Source of the DNA: Datisca glomerata
Taxonomy: Eukaryota; Streptophyta; Magnoliopsida; Cucurbitales; Datiscaceae
Assembly: GCA_003255025.1 (NCBI GenBank)
Contig: QANY01007347.1
Span: 124,001 to 188,000, forward strand
DNA: 64,000 bases
Direction: 5' to 3'
Each line of letters begins with the position of its first letter. Position 1 is the stretch's first letter. The notes beneath the pieces are model-generated. The model searched no databases. It was not told where the DNA came from and saw only the letters and a program-made list of their open reading frames with translations. The position numbers and the translations under genes were made by a program. Positions 10,004 to 22,019 of this stretch are shown here, piece after piece.

Positions 10004-12422
10004 TGTTGGGGGCCATGCTCTCAAAGCATGTGTATTGACTTTTTGATATGAAATTTAATGAGCATTATATTTTTCTTATAATTGTTCTTTTAAATTATTG
10101 TTGAATAATTTATATAAATATCTAAAAATTTTATATTAATTCATGAGACTATGATCTTATATTAGTACGAGATGATTAAGATCATAGATAATGAATAAAA
10201 TTGCCAGCAACATTTTAACGTATGAAATCTTTAATGAATGACTGCTAGTACGATTCACTAAACATTAGGAATGCGTGTGATCTAGATCCGGATCATTGAT
10301 CTGGATAGAAATCTTAATAAAAGTACTTTATATAGTGAGATTATATTTGACTAGACCAATATGAATTAATATTTTTTTTATCAACATGGAATTTATTATA
10401 AAAATTTAATACACATAAATTCGATGATCATATGTAGATCAGTCTGAATCCTAAGTAGGCATGAACTCCTATACATGTCTACTGGATCTTTTGACTCACT
10501 AGGTAAGGCTTTTTTGTAAATAGGCTAGTGACTTTTATTTTGGAGATTCAGTGATATGCATGGCCAGGAACATGATCTTACAAGATTTGGAATCTAAGCT
10601 TTCCTAAGAGATTGTATATTGGTTCCTTTAAGTGTTAATTTTATAACTGAATGATTATTGAAATCTAATTTATAATAAGATTATAAATTAACCATTTACT
10701 AGTGGATTAATGATACTTAATGATCAAGAGGTAATTAGAAGGGTAAAATGATAATTTTGATCAGTTTTAGTTTAAGAATCAATAATTGAAGGACAAAACT
10801 ACATGAATTGATTATATCAGTGGACTACACGAGAATACTCTGTAAATATATTCTATAATCTCTAAGAATTCAATTCCATATTTAGAGTAGAGTAATAATA
10901 GAATTAATAAATAATATTATTTAATTAAAGAGTTTAATTAATAATTTGGTTTATTGGAGCTTAGGATTATATGTCCATGGTCTCCAAGTCATCTTTATAC
11001 TACGCAGTATAGGATGTGAGTATTTCAGGACATGAAAAAATGAGTAACTTGCAAAGGATTTTTTATTCTAGAGTAGAGTAATAATAAAATTAATAAATAA
11101 TATTATTTAATTAAAGAGTTTAATTAATAATCTGGTTTATTGGAGTTTAGGATTATAGGTCCATGGTCTTCAAGTCATCTTTATACTATGCAGTATAGGG
11201 TGTGAGTATTTCAGGACATGAAAAAATGAGTAACTTGCAAAGGATTTTTTATTCTAGGGTAAGTACATAATTATGTGTGATTAATTAATTAAGAATTAAT
11301 TAACTAAGTTATTTATATATACATAAATGTAATTTTCGGAATTAATTTATATGTAAATAATTATCGATTATTTTTTAATTATCGATAAGTGAGACATAAT
11401 ATCTAATTTGTAAAATTTGATAATTAAATTATTAGTAGATAATATTTTGGATAAACTAAATCTGTTATTTATGAAATAACAAATAACTTAGTTGATAGAA
11501 GTAATAAGATATGTTAATTATGAATTAACTGATATTTAGATATTTATCTGATTAAAATAAATATTTAATTTGAAATAACTACCACGTGTCAATCACTGGT
11601 TATATATCAAAGATTGACATGGACTACTGTAGTGCCTCGTGACACTACAGTAGTGGGGATGCAACACTTTAGGGCCACATGGCATCGTAGGTCTGTACCA
11701 TTATACAATGGGTTATACAGTGAGTCCCACTTTATTGAGTTATTTGATATTTAAATATTATTTTTAATTTTTAATTATCTATAAATATCTGACGACATTA
11801 TCTACAATAAGATACCTATTTTATTTTAATGAGAAGAGTTGATAAGATAATCAGTTGATTAGTTAGAGAATCAGTTCACCAATCAAAGTTGAGAGAAGTA
11901 CACAATTTCTCAAAAAGTGATTTTTTCTACGATTAAGAGTTAATCAAAATCTATAAAAGAATAATTATCACGTTCTTTTAAAGAATCATCTCACAAAAGT
12001 CATTTTTAGTAAAATCTTTAGATTTCATATATTGTTTACATCTAGAGACAGAAAAGTATCTTCGTTATATTCTACGTGTCAACACACGTCCTAGTGTGTT
12101 GAGCATTGACTTGGAAGATATTGGTGTGGATCTCGGAGTCTGCTGATCTTTGGAACGATTTTGTGAGAACGGAAAATCTATCGGTTTCATGAGGACGCTT
12201 GATTTAAACTATAAGATGTATATGATTCTTAACATTGTATGTTGTTAATTAATATATATATATTGGATCCAGACTGATTGAAAAAAAGTTTTCAATAAAT
12301 TTTTTTGTTATCATACCGTTGCGCGATTTTGTTTTACTAAAAGATTCAATTTTTTATTAAAAAAATTAATTTTTTTAAAATTGCCACATGCACGCTTCTG
12401 CCACGTGCCGCGATGACCAACA
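10004..12422 (+). mobile_element. solo LTR, family X copy 1 (2419 bp)
   Basis: The segment starts TGTTGGGGGCCATG, ends GATGACCAACA and is flanked by CTGAC at 9999-10003 and 12423-12427. Removing it and one CTGAC restores the LARD LTR. It encodes no domain and has a TATA box (CTATAAATATC, 11779-11789), as expected for an LTR left after recombination. A related copy lies inverted at 37768-39562. Superfamily unknown. Confidence 0.9.
10883..11254 (+). repeat. 186-bp tandem duplication in family X copy 1
   Basis: Two copies, 10883-11068 and 11069-11254, each start TAGAGTAGAGTAATAATA and include GGATTATANGTCCATGGTCT. They differ at a few positions only, so the duplication is fairly recent. The other family X copy seems to carry one unit. 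Confidence 0.9.
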
Positions 12423-14443
12423 CTGACACAACACGTCATCACCTGCCCCTGTCACAATAGGAAAGGGCCAAAGTCGGAGATTACTCCAAGACAAAACACC
12501 TCTTTGGAGGATTGACTATAGTCCGTACCTGAGACTGCCCTGCCCCAGCTACCCTAGCTGCTCGGAATAACACTATGTAAAAAATCGTAACTAAGTTCTA
12601 ACTTACTCTTACTTTACTCTCGTTTATCTCCTTACTGACTTAAGTTTCGGAAGGGTACTAAGGAGACCACCTATTCACCTTGATCTCCTACTTTACCTTC
12701 TCTCATCATAAGTTTTGAGAGTGAAGTGGAGACATTATTGACGTAGTCTCACCTCTGATGTTTCACCGACAACAGAAGAATATAAAGAAACTACTAATCT
12801 TAAAATTCATTTACAACTCTTATTAAGGGTTTCATGAGAAAAATATGTTATTTTATTTACTCCTTTTCCCTCGCTCTTCACTCACATCATTGGGAGTGTT
12901 TTGATGGATCACAATTTTCGATAGTTCCGCCCTGCAGTTGGCAATTGGTTAGATTGAGACACAATGATCTGATCTAACATCAAGATTTGACCAATTGAAC
13001 AAAATATAAAAAAAAAATTTATTTTGCAGCTTTGTGTGATCTAAGCTGTTCAGCTCTGATCAAACGGCTCAGATCAAGAGAACTGCTCGATAGTTAGCCA
13101 AGCCTTTTCATTTTTTCGACATTATTGAGAAACCATATGGACATTTGGGGCCAAGCATCTAATATGGTGCATATGGTCATCCCTATTATTGTAAAAACTA
13201 GTTATGTTATATGAATCTTAACATATGTTAATTTGAAAACTTTAAATTAGATTATTATATATCGATTTTAGAACTTGTGCTAATATTAAAAAAATTTATT
13301 GTAATCAAATTAAACATCTTCTGCTCTGTCAAATGATACAAAAATTAGTCTGACAAAATAATTAACGAAAAGTATTGTCTAAAAGTAATTAAAGAGTGAA
13401 AGAGATAATAACTACCACAAACACTTACTATTAGAATATATGATTTATTTGAAAAACATTTAGTGGAAGATAATGGAAACCAAAATATATAATATAGTTT
13501 TGAGTATTGATGTTTTGGCCAAGTAATACTGAGGAAGAATACAATTGACTACATAGGTCAACGACGTGCATGTGATGAGAGAGAGCTTGACAGAGTTAGT
13601 TTCGAATCGACTCAAGTATCATACAATGATATACATGTCACAACATAAAATTTAGATGCTTAATTAGTTTATTCATGTAAAAGTATTTTAAGTTTCATGG
13701 ATCTCACAATGACACAATATATCATGGCCATTTTTTTTTACTAAATATCATGGCCAATTTGATGCTACTATATGTAAGTTTCTGGAAAAATAAGATTGCA
13801 ATTGAAATATTTGTCACTAGACACTAATAATAATGTCAAAATAAAATATTATTAAAAAATTAAACACCTGAGAAAATTGTCAAAACTTTTTTTCATAGAA
13901 AATATGGATTCCTTTCTGTAGTTGCAAATATGTTTTTCCTTTGCATCGGTGTTTCCACCTCCTTTATCTTCTTACACCTTTTGGAGTCTTCTATTTCTAG
14001 CAAATTGTAGGTCATTTGCTTTATCTTCTCTTTCTATTCACATTTAATATGCTCTCATAAGTAAGTTGTAAACGCAGTTTCTGAAGATATAAAATGATAA
14101 CTAGTCAAGCATCACGTGTGATACATGTGTCTCGATTCATGATATTTTTTTAACTTGTTTACAATTTTTTCATGTGAAGATATAAAATGATATATACGAC
14201 TACAAAAAGATAATTCGAGTCAAATGTAGTAAAACAAGTTATTTATAGAAAATATATTCACGTAATGTGGTTAATACTGTTATTTCATTAAGCTTTAAGA
14301 TGTCTTATAATCCATGCTACTTAAAGTAATTAGCTAAAAAAATATTAGGTTAATTTGAAACTTATCATTTACTTATAATTTGTTATCAGATATTTTTTAC
14401 GTAATAAATAAATGAGGATCAAATGTGTTTAAAGATTTTTTTA

Positions 14444-14700
14444 ATAAGGTGGATTTACTCAGCGGGAAGAAGCATCATATAATTTATATAAACAATAACC
14501 CTTCATATAAATAAAATGGTTAAAAAAATCTTCACATGACCTTATATATTTAATTTTGAGTTTAACAATAATGTAAGAAACTTTAAATATATCTAGAGTA
14601 ATATTATCCAGATATAGTTCTTCAAGTTCTACTCTTCTATATATATATACGTGCTAGGGTATTTAATGCATACTTCATTATTAATCCTAAGACACAGTAA

Positions 14701-14748
<48 letters not shown>

Positions 14749-15087
14749 GGATTTACTCAGGGGGAAGAAGCATTATATATAAGGTGGATTTACTTACTCA
14801 GGGGGAAGAAGCATTATATATAAGGTGGATTTACTCAGGGGAAGAAGCATCATATAATTTTATATAAACAATAACTCTTCATATAAATAAAATGGTTAAA
14901 AAAAATTTGACACGACCTTATATATTTAATTTTGAGTTTACAATAATGTAAGAAACTTTAGGTATATCTAGGAGTAATATTGTCCAGCAATAGTTCTTCA
15001 CGTTATACTCTCCTATATATATATATATACATATACATATACGTAATAGGGTATTTAATACATGCTTAATTATTAATCCTAAGATAT
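14444..15087. repeat. direct duplication with short tandem units
   Basis: A segment starting TAAGGTGGATTTACTCAG at 14444 (to about 14703) recurs at 14821 (to about 15087), offset 377 bp, including AACAATAAC, AAAATGGTTAAAAAAA and GGGTATTTAATNCATNCTT. The start motif alone is also repeated at 14743 and 14780, giving three short units before the second long copy. Confidence 0.88.
14704..14745. repeat. (AT)n microsatellite
   Basis: About 21 uninterrupted AT dinucleotides sit between the two copies of the direct duplication. Confidence 0.97.
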
Positions 15088-15258
15088 AGTAAGACAATAT
15101 ATATGTATGTGGTAGGGTATTTAGTACACACTTAATTAGTAATCTTGTCATCCACTGGTAGAAATAATTAAGCATTAATAGTTCTTCATGTTTTAATATT
15201 CCTTCAATAAACAATTTATCTTACTGTTTCCATACCTTGTCTTTAAAATAAACGTAAT

Positions 15259-15270
15259 TGGTATCAAAGT
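15259..15270 (+). promoter_or_regulatory. probable caulimovirid tRNA-Met primer site
   Basis: TGGTATCAAAGT matches the consensus tRNA-Met site TGGTATCAGAGC at 10 of 12 bases. It lies about 400 bp before the movement-protein start, where caulimovirids place the minus-strand primer site and number base 1. Confidence 0.7.
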
Positions 15271-15675
15271 CTCTTTTGACATTAAAGCCAAAACCTGATA
15301 GAATACATGCTTAAATATTAATCTTATCATCCACCCGAGTGGCTGGTTATTATTGTTTACTTGCTTACTTACTTTAATTATTTCTATTAATATGCTTCTC
15401 TATCCAAGTGGATGGTTATTGTTATGCTTAATTATTTCTCTATATCTTTGATTTTTTAATCTGTGAATCTGACGTGCCAATTTCTATTAGATTTTCTTGA
15501 GATACCCCAGTAAGACCTTTTGTGAGGATGTAAATCCTGAGGGAAGGGTAACTATTGAGAGGCAAATGGGCGAAGGGTTAAACTCCATAGCAGCTTGTAA
15601 AATTCATAGCAGATTTGTTAATCAAAATATATGATGAAATTCTTAGATATAAGAATAATGTAGTTAACTTGAACG

Positions 15676-16520
15676 ATGAGTAGGTTATTTAGAAGTAATT
15701 CTTCTAGTAGTAGTAGATCTACAATAAATACAATTCCTGACATAATTAATGAAACATATTTGGCTGATGATTTGACAGATCATAAGGTATTGAATATACC
15801 TAAAATTCTTAGTAAAGAAATTTACAAATCAACATGGTCTATTGTTTCCTTTAGACCTCAACATCATGTTAAAAAATGTAAAAAATATATGCACTAGTAA
15901 AAGAGCATGAAACCTGCCAATTATTATCCTCTAATGCTATTAAACATCACATTGAAGAAGGATACAATTTCTTCCACTTCGGTTTGGTCCAATTAGAGCA
16001 AAATCACTCATAAGAAGATGCCTAAATACCATTATCTTGTTAGCCTTGCGTGATGCAAGATTCACCAATTTTAATGATAGTATCTGAGGTTTAATTGAAT
16101 CTTCTCTTTGTAATGGTCCAATCTATTTTGATTGCTTTCTTGATTTGTTTGTGAGATTACTTGATCCTCGCATTCTTAAAGCCTTAACCTTGAATATTAA
16201 AACTAGTGGTTATGAAATCCTTGAAGGTTTTAGCCCCTAGCTTTGATTTTTAGAATTTATTATAAAGTTACCAAAACTAATATGAATTTTCAAGCCATCA
16301 ATAAAAGTTCTAAAAACCAAACTCTTTTGATTCAATCCAATCAAAGCAATGCTAAAATATTAGTATCCCTAAAACCATTAAGTGGTATGATATTACTTTG
16401 CCTGCAAGATAGTTTTTAACCAATGAAAGCCAATCCATTCCTATTCAACTACCTATTGAAGATATTAATCATATTCAGCAGTACATGGATGATACTATTG
16501 AAATTAATTTTTAATTTTAC
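15676..16520 (+). pseudogene. caulimovirid movement protein, copy 1
   Basis: The first frame begins with a Ser-rich N-terminus (MSRLFRSNSSSSSRS) and contains VLNIPKILSKEIYK. After a stop at 15895 the family pattern continues in shifted frames: a short hydrophobic stretch near 16040 (a landmark shared with the second copy), CNGP-type residues near 16110 and KTIKWYDITLP near 16375. In living viruses this 30K-type protein enlarges plasmodesmata for cell-to-cell spread. At least four interruptions are visible, so no product is expected. The start is the first Met of the open frame; a 5' extension cannot be excluded. Confidence 0.85.
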
Positions 16521-17415
16521 AAATTTAATCCCCAAATTAGGTAGTTTAACCAGTCTAGTACTCCTAAAAATTCTTTCTCTATATCCATTATTAATAATGA
16601 TTAAGATCTTAGGATTCAAAATTTTTAACAAGAATTAAAAAATTAAAAAATGAAAAATTTAAGACTCAAAGATATAGCCATTAATTCACGAGTCAGTCAG
16701 TCAATCTTTGATAATAAGACTGAAGAATCTGATGAATCTGAATCACCTACTGCCTCTGGTTTTCAAGGAGTCTTACCTCTTGTCAATCTTCAACTCTTAG
16801 TTCTTAACATAGGTACTTTAAGCCAAGAATACAAGCCTAATTGGGAGGGTTTAACCCACCACATGAATGATCTAACCAATATCAATAGACACAATAGGTC
16901 TAGAGAAACCTATAATATGGTTCAAAGATAAATTATCCTTGCTAAATGGAAGACATTTATATAATAATTTAGGATTGATATGTTCTTCCTTGATCACATC
17001 GAAGATATTTATGAAAAATAATATCAAAGTCATCTTGAAGATCAAATGGGTGAAAGGCGATTCCAGTTGGGTGACTTCTAGTCATCCCACACCTGAAAAA
17101 ATTATTATCAGTTCTAAAAATTTCTTAGTTACTCCTTCTCCTTTTAAGATTTCCAAGTAGGATGAACTCAATAAAAAGATTGTTGAACAACTTAATCGCA
17201 CTAACCAAAGTTTAATAACAATATAAAGTAATTAGATAAAATTGAGAATAAAGTTGACGATATTCATATACCTAATTCTACAATCTCCAGAAAGAAAATC
17301 CTTTAATAAATATTTCTCATAAAACTATTTGAAAAATTATCCCCCTACAAAATAAGATTGACCAAATACTCCAAGACTTAAGAATAAATCTACGAAGCCT
17401 TTTTCTTCTATTAAA
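16521..17415 (+). pseudogene. region between movement and coat protein
   Basis: Frames at 16650-16931 (acidic, with NKTEESDESESPT) and 16939-17160 cover the variable region between movement and coat protein. The same acidic block recurs after the second movement protein (about 23565-23720), showing that both come from the viral unit. The part 17170-17290 has a heptad-like pattern of Leu and Ile in broken frames. No catalytic motif is seen. Confidence 0.65.
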
Positions 17416-18372
17416 GTGATTAACCAAGACAATAATTTTTATTCTAAAAGCCATAGGTCTGATTTTACCTATGATTCCTCAATAAATCATGAATCTTCCA
17501 TAGTTCACAATGTAGAAGAAACATTCAAAAATATTGAGATTAATAAACTTGATAGAAAGTGGTATAAAAGGCCCATTCCTTTGGATATTCAAATCACTGA
17601 ATCTTCTTTAGTTATTCAATTTTTGGTCCCTGCTGAAAAATTGTTTGAAAGGAATATTGATGGGCTTCCAGAATAGGAAGCCCTCAATAAGTTATAAAAC
17701 ATGGCTATGGTGACAATAGTTACATTACCACCCACAATTTACCTCGCAATGAGGTTATAAAACTCTTAATCACAAGATTTACAAGAATGCTTCATTCCTA
17801 GTAGAAAAAAACATCTCACCCAAGAATCTAAAAATACCATTCTTATGGCAATAAAGATTGATGCCAAAGGAACCACAATTTTTGGAGATAATCAAGAAAC
17901 AATGCCTGATGCTATTAATACATTCTTTTACAGAATAATTGAACACTTCATTGAAACACCAAGTAATTTTACTTCACGTACTCATGATGAATTGACCAAT
18001 CTTAGCTGTCCTACCTTAAGTGATTTTGACTGGTATAAAATTATTTTTTTTGTCCAGAGTTATGGCTAGGGATGATAGTAATTAACCTTTCTGAAAAGAA
18101 AAATTCATAAATGGCTTACCTAATTTGTTTACTCATAAAATTAGAAGAGACCTCAATGATGACCTAGAGAATATAGACTACAGTAATCTTACCTATGGTA
18201 CCATCATCACAACAATACAAAAGAAAGTATTAAAAATGTGTATTGATATGAAAGTCAATAGACAATTTCAAAGAGAAAAGAAAATTGTCAAATATGAATT
18301 AGGCAATTATTTTGCGCAATATGGGTTGCCTGCTATTGCTCCTTCTCAAAAGCATAAAAAATTTCTCACATA
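17416..18372 (+). pseudogene. caulimovirid coat-protein segment, copy A
   Basis: The frames at 17416-17676, 17845-18069 and 18125-18373 together cover most of the capsid domain; short motifs include KWYKRPIPLDIQITES and FGDNQETMPDAIN. A one-base expansion in a T run near 18050 shifts the frame before a stop. The segment ends abruptly at 18372 and runs straight into the next copy; the zinc knuckle that should follow is missing here. Confidence 0.87.
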
Positions 18373-19313
18373 AATAATTTTTACTCTGAAAGCCATAAGT
18401 GTGATTTTACCTATGAATCGTCACTAAATCATGAATCTTCCATAGTTCACAATGTAGAAGAAACATTCGAAAATATTGAGATTAATAAACTTGAAAGAAA
18501 GTGGTATAAAAGATCCATTCCTTCGGATTTTCAAATCACTGAATCTTCTTTAGTTATTCAATTTTTTGCCTCTGCAGAAAAATTGTATGAATGAAATATT
18601 GATGACCTTTCAGAACAGGAAGTCCTCAATAAGTTATAAGACATGGCTATGGAGGTAATAGTTACATTACCACCCACAATTTGCCTCACAATGAGGTTAT
18701 AAAACCCTTAATCACAAGATTTACAAGAATAGTTCATTCCTAGTGGAAAAGACATCTCACCCTAGAATCCAAAAATACCATTCTTATGGTAATAAAGATT
18801 GATGCCGAAGGAACCACAATTCTTGGAGATAATCAAGAAACAATGCCTGGTGCTATTAATACATTCTTTTACACAATAATTGAACACTTCATTGAAACAC
18901 CAAGTAATTTTACTTCACGTATTCATGATGAATTGACCAATCTTAGTTGTCCTACCTTAAGTCATTTTGACTGGTATAAAATTATTTTTTTTGTCCAGAG
19001 TTATGGCTAGGTATGATAGTAATCAACCCTTCTGGAAAGAATAATTCATAAATGGCTTACCCAATTTGTTTACTCATAAAATTAGAAGAGACCTCAGTGA
19101 TGACCTAAAAAATATAGACTACAGTAGTCTTACCTATGGTACCATCATCACAACAATACAAAAGAAAGGATTAAAAATGTGTATAGATATGAAAGTCAAT
19201 AGACAATTTCAAAGAGAAAAGAAAATTGTCAAATATGAATTAGGCAATTTTTTTGCGCAATATGGGTTGCCTGCTATTGCTCCTTCTCAAAAGCATAAAA
19301 AATTTCTCACATA
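18373..19313 (+). pseudogene. coat-protein segment, copy B (tandem duplicate)
   Basis: Direct repeat of copy A offset by 941-942 bp (GATGATTTT landmarks 17845/18786 and 18125/19066). It carries the same T-run frameshift and the same terminal stop as copy A, plus private changes. It again ends without the zinc knuckle. Confidence 0.92.
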
Positions 19314-19700
19314 AATAATTTTTATTCTGAAAGCCATAAGTCTGATTTTACCTATGAATCCTCACTAAATCATGAATCTTCCATAGTTCACAATGTAGAA
19401 GAAACATTCAAAAATCTTGAGATTAATAAACTTGAAAGAAAGTGGTATAAAAGGCCCATTCCTTCGGATATTCAAATCACTGAATCTTCTTTAGCTATTC
19501 AATTTTTTTTCTCTGCAGAAAAATTATATGAATGAAATATTGATGACCTTTCAGAACAGGAAGTCCTCAATAAGTTATAACACATGGCTATGGTGGCAAT
19601 AGTTACATTACCACCCACAATTTGCCTCACAATGAGGTTATAAAACTCTTAATCACAAGATTTACAAGAATAGTTCATTCCTAGTGGAAAAAACATCTTC
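19314..19700 (+). pseudogene. coat-protein segment, copy C (partial)
   Basis: Third repeat of the same segment start. It follows the family for about 380 bp and then breaks off near GGAAAAAACATC at 19690, continuing into sequence that leads to the protease. Total array: 17431-19700. Confidence 0.9.
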
Positions 19701-20330
19701 TTCAAACTCAAATAATGATCTTGAAGAACCCGTTGTCAACATATAAGATGACGACGACTTCGTTCAAACTCTTAATCACATCAAACTTAAAAAGTGACAC
19801 ATAATGGTCTGCATTATTATCCAAGACTTTGATTTCACCTATATGGCTTTTATTGATTCATGAACTAATTTAAATTATATGCATGAAGGATTTGTTCCTA
19901 CCAAGTACTTCAAAAGGACAAAATAATCTTGTCTTCCGCCAATGATACTCGTATACATATCAATTATAAATCTCCAAATTCATATTTGCCAAGACTACAT
20001 ATGTTTTAAGACATCATTTGTCTTAATAAAAAATATGAAATATAAAATTATCGTAGGATTACCATTCATTTTCCTATTGTATTCTTTCACAACTGAGCAT
20101 GATGGAATAATCACTTATCCTATGAATAAACCTTTAAAATTTAAATTTCTCTCTTTTTCTAACAATGAAATTAAAAGATTTAAAACAAGAATTTAATTTC
20201 TTGTAAAAAATAATTATATTTTCTTCGTGATGAGATAAAATTCAAGAGAATTGAAAAATAACATCAAAATCCCACTCTTAAAAAAGTATAATTTTTGAAG
20301 AAAATTTTGTAGAGAATTATGTGCTGACAT
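19701..20330 (+). pseudogene. caulimovirid aspartic protease region
   Basis: At 19842-19910 the frame reads FIDS, then a stop (19861-19863) where the active-site Gly is expected, then TNLNYMHEGFVPTKYF, which is the usual sequence after the protease active site. In the virus this enzyme cuts the polyprotein. The downstream part (19942-20196) keeps YKIIVGLPF-type residues. The function is lost. Confidence 0.8.
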
Positions 20331-21040
20331 TCCTAATGAATTATGACATAGAAAGTATCATACTGTCACTCTACCTTATATTAAGGGATTTGATGAGAAA
20401 AACATCTCAACAAAAGCATGAGTAATTCAGATGAATTCTAAAATGCTTGAATTTTATAAAAAAAATGACAGAACTCCTTAATAAAAATATTATCGGGAGA
20501 AGCAAATCTCATTGTCATGTTCTACCTTTTACGTCTAAAAGGTTAGTGAAATTAAACAAGGAGTTCCTAGATTAGTCATTAATTACAAGCTCCTTAATAA
20601 TATTTTGGAATTGATAAGATCTCCTATACAAAAAAGGGACTGGAGTTGCTGTTGTATTCTCTAAATTTGACATGAAATTTAGATTTTGGAAAATCCAAAT
20701 AAATGGAAATGATAAGTATAAAACTGCATTTATAACTCCATTTGACCATTATGAGTGGAATGTAATGCCTTTTGGTCTAAAGAATGCTCCTAGTCAATTT
20801 CTAAAAATATAATGAATGTAATTTCCAACCAATTTATTAATTTCTCAATTATTTACATTGATGGTGTTCTTATTTTTTCTAAACCAATTGATCAACACTC
20901 GAAATATCTTGAATTATTTGTCAATATAATAAAATAAAATGATTTAGTTATCTCTACGAGTAAACAATTGTTTCAGTCTAGAGTTTAATTTCTGGGATTT
21001 GAGATCCACCATTCTGTTATTAAACCAATTGATCGTATCA
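20331..21040 (+). pseudogene. caulimovirid reverse transcriptase
   Basis: Recognisable blocks are FDMKFRFWKIQING, YKTAFITPFDHYEWNVMPFG and LKNAPSQF (about 20670-20800), then YIDGVLIFSKPIDQH (20854 on). The catalytic pair should be YIDD; the second Asp is Gly here (GAT to GGT, 20863-20865). Stops and frameshifts occur at about 20560, 20630, 20810 and 20930. The YEWNVMPFG form is typical of caulimovirid RT. Confidence 0.9.
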
Positions 21041-21650
21041 TACAATTTGTAGATAAATTTTCTGATGAAATCCTTAATAAAATCCAATTACAATGATTTT
21101 AGGATTCCTCAATTACATAACAATTTAAGAATTGATTGCGAGACTTTTTTTGAATGGCTTAAGAAAAATCCCCCTCCTTGGACAACTGTTCGTACCAATT
21201 TAATTAAGAAAATTAAAACTCGTGTTAAGACGATTCCGTGTCTTGGCATCCCTACTATTAATTCTTTTAAAATTGTCCAAACTGATTCATCTAAACTTGG
21301 ATATGGAGGTATCCAGTTATAAAAAATCTCTCCAGAAGCACCTGAACAAATTGTCAGGTTTACATCTGGAAATTGGACCGTGCCTCAAATTAATAATAAT
21401 ACTATTAAAAAGGAAACACTAGATGTTTTGCTGTGTATTCAAGAATTTCAGAATGATTTATTAATTAAAAACTTCTTTTAAAAATTGATTGTAAAATTTG
21501 CAAAAAGCATTTTGGAAAAAGATGTAAAAAACATTGCTTCCAAGCATATTTTTGCTAGATGGTAGTCTATTCTTATTATTTTTATTTTAATATTAAATTT
21601 ATTCAAGGCATTAATAATTCAATTCCTAGCTTTCTCACTCATGAATTCTA
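21041..21650 (+). pseudogene. caulimovirid RNase H region
   Basis: The frame 21065-21322 contains QTDSSKLGYGG, the RNase H start with its first catalytic Asp. The end of the domain is seen in fragments around 21540-21650 (IFARW, KFIQG, IPSFLTHEF). Several frameshifts. In life the domain removes RNA from the RNA-DNA hybrid. Confidence 0.82.
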
Positions 21651-22019
21651 GCAAAGACGACTAGATGGGGTCTAGGCCCCAGGCTAAGGCCCTCAAAGCC
21701 AGAATCGAAGGGGAGTCTTCGACTCCACAATTGAGCCTTAAGGCACAAATTAAAGAGGAGTCTGTTACTCCTAACTAATTGACAATTCTTGGGTTCAATA
21801 GACCTAATTACTAATCAGGCATTGTCAATCAATTTGACCATTTTTCAATTTCTCAACTTTTTGATGCCCAATCCATCAATCAACCAATCACAAAATATAA
21901 AAAATCATTCCCTTATTTTTGAAAAAATCCCAGCAAAAATTTCTTTCATATTGAGTCCCCATTTGCTCATATAAAAGATCCTACTCAAATTACAAAAATT
22001 CATTTCATTCTTAATTTTC
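21651..22019 (+). other. spacer between polymerase and second ORF
   Basis: It carries a short direct repeat, with GAGGGAGTCT-like phrases (GGGGAGTCTTCGACTCC and GAGGAGTCTGTTACTCC, 21710-21776), and no recognisable domain. Confidence 0.5.

Larger units (their letters stand above)
5586..12774 (+). mobile_element. LARD-like non-autonomous LTR retrotransposon
   Basis: The element has two related LTRs (5586-6967 and 9493-12774), a primer-like sequence after the first, a polypurine tract before the second, and identical 5-bp flanks GAAGA at 5581-5585 and 12775-12779. The interior (6968-9492) encodes no gag or pol; it is mostly tandem repeats. Without the nested solo LTR and one copy of its duplicated site it would be about 4.77 kb. 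Size and lack of coding sequence fit a large retrotransposon derivative that used enzymes from another element. The primer region suggests a Ty3/gypsy Tat-type helper. Confidence 0.9.
9493..12774 (+). repeat. LARD 3' LTR, split by a solo LTR
   Basis: It starts TGTTATACCCATG and ends CACCGACAACA. The left part is 9493-10003, the right part 12428-12774; between them lie a solo LTR and the second copy of its 5-bp duplicated site. Compared with the 5' LTR it has only about five 23-bp units (9529-9649), lacks the 5' LTR segments from about 5745 to 6053, and lacks about 170 bp after GTCCAAGAAAGG. Confidence 0.85.
12780..15239. other. AT-rich spacer
   Basis: No coding segment or known element is recognisable. 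It contains many stop codons in all frames. Two local features are listed separately: an (AT)n tract and a ~260-bp direct duplication near its right end. Confidence 0.6.

Noticed and set aside
12780..15239. Possible host gene in the long spacer left of the pararetrovirus
   Set aside because: Stops occur in all frames at short intervals and no exon-like block or domain was found.
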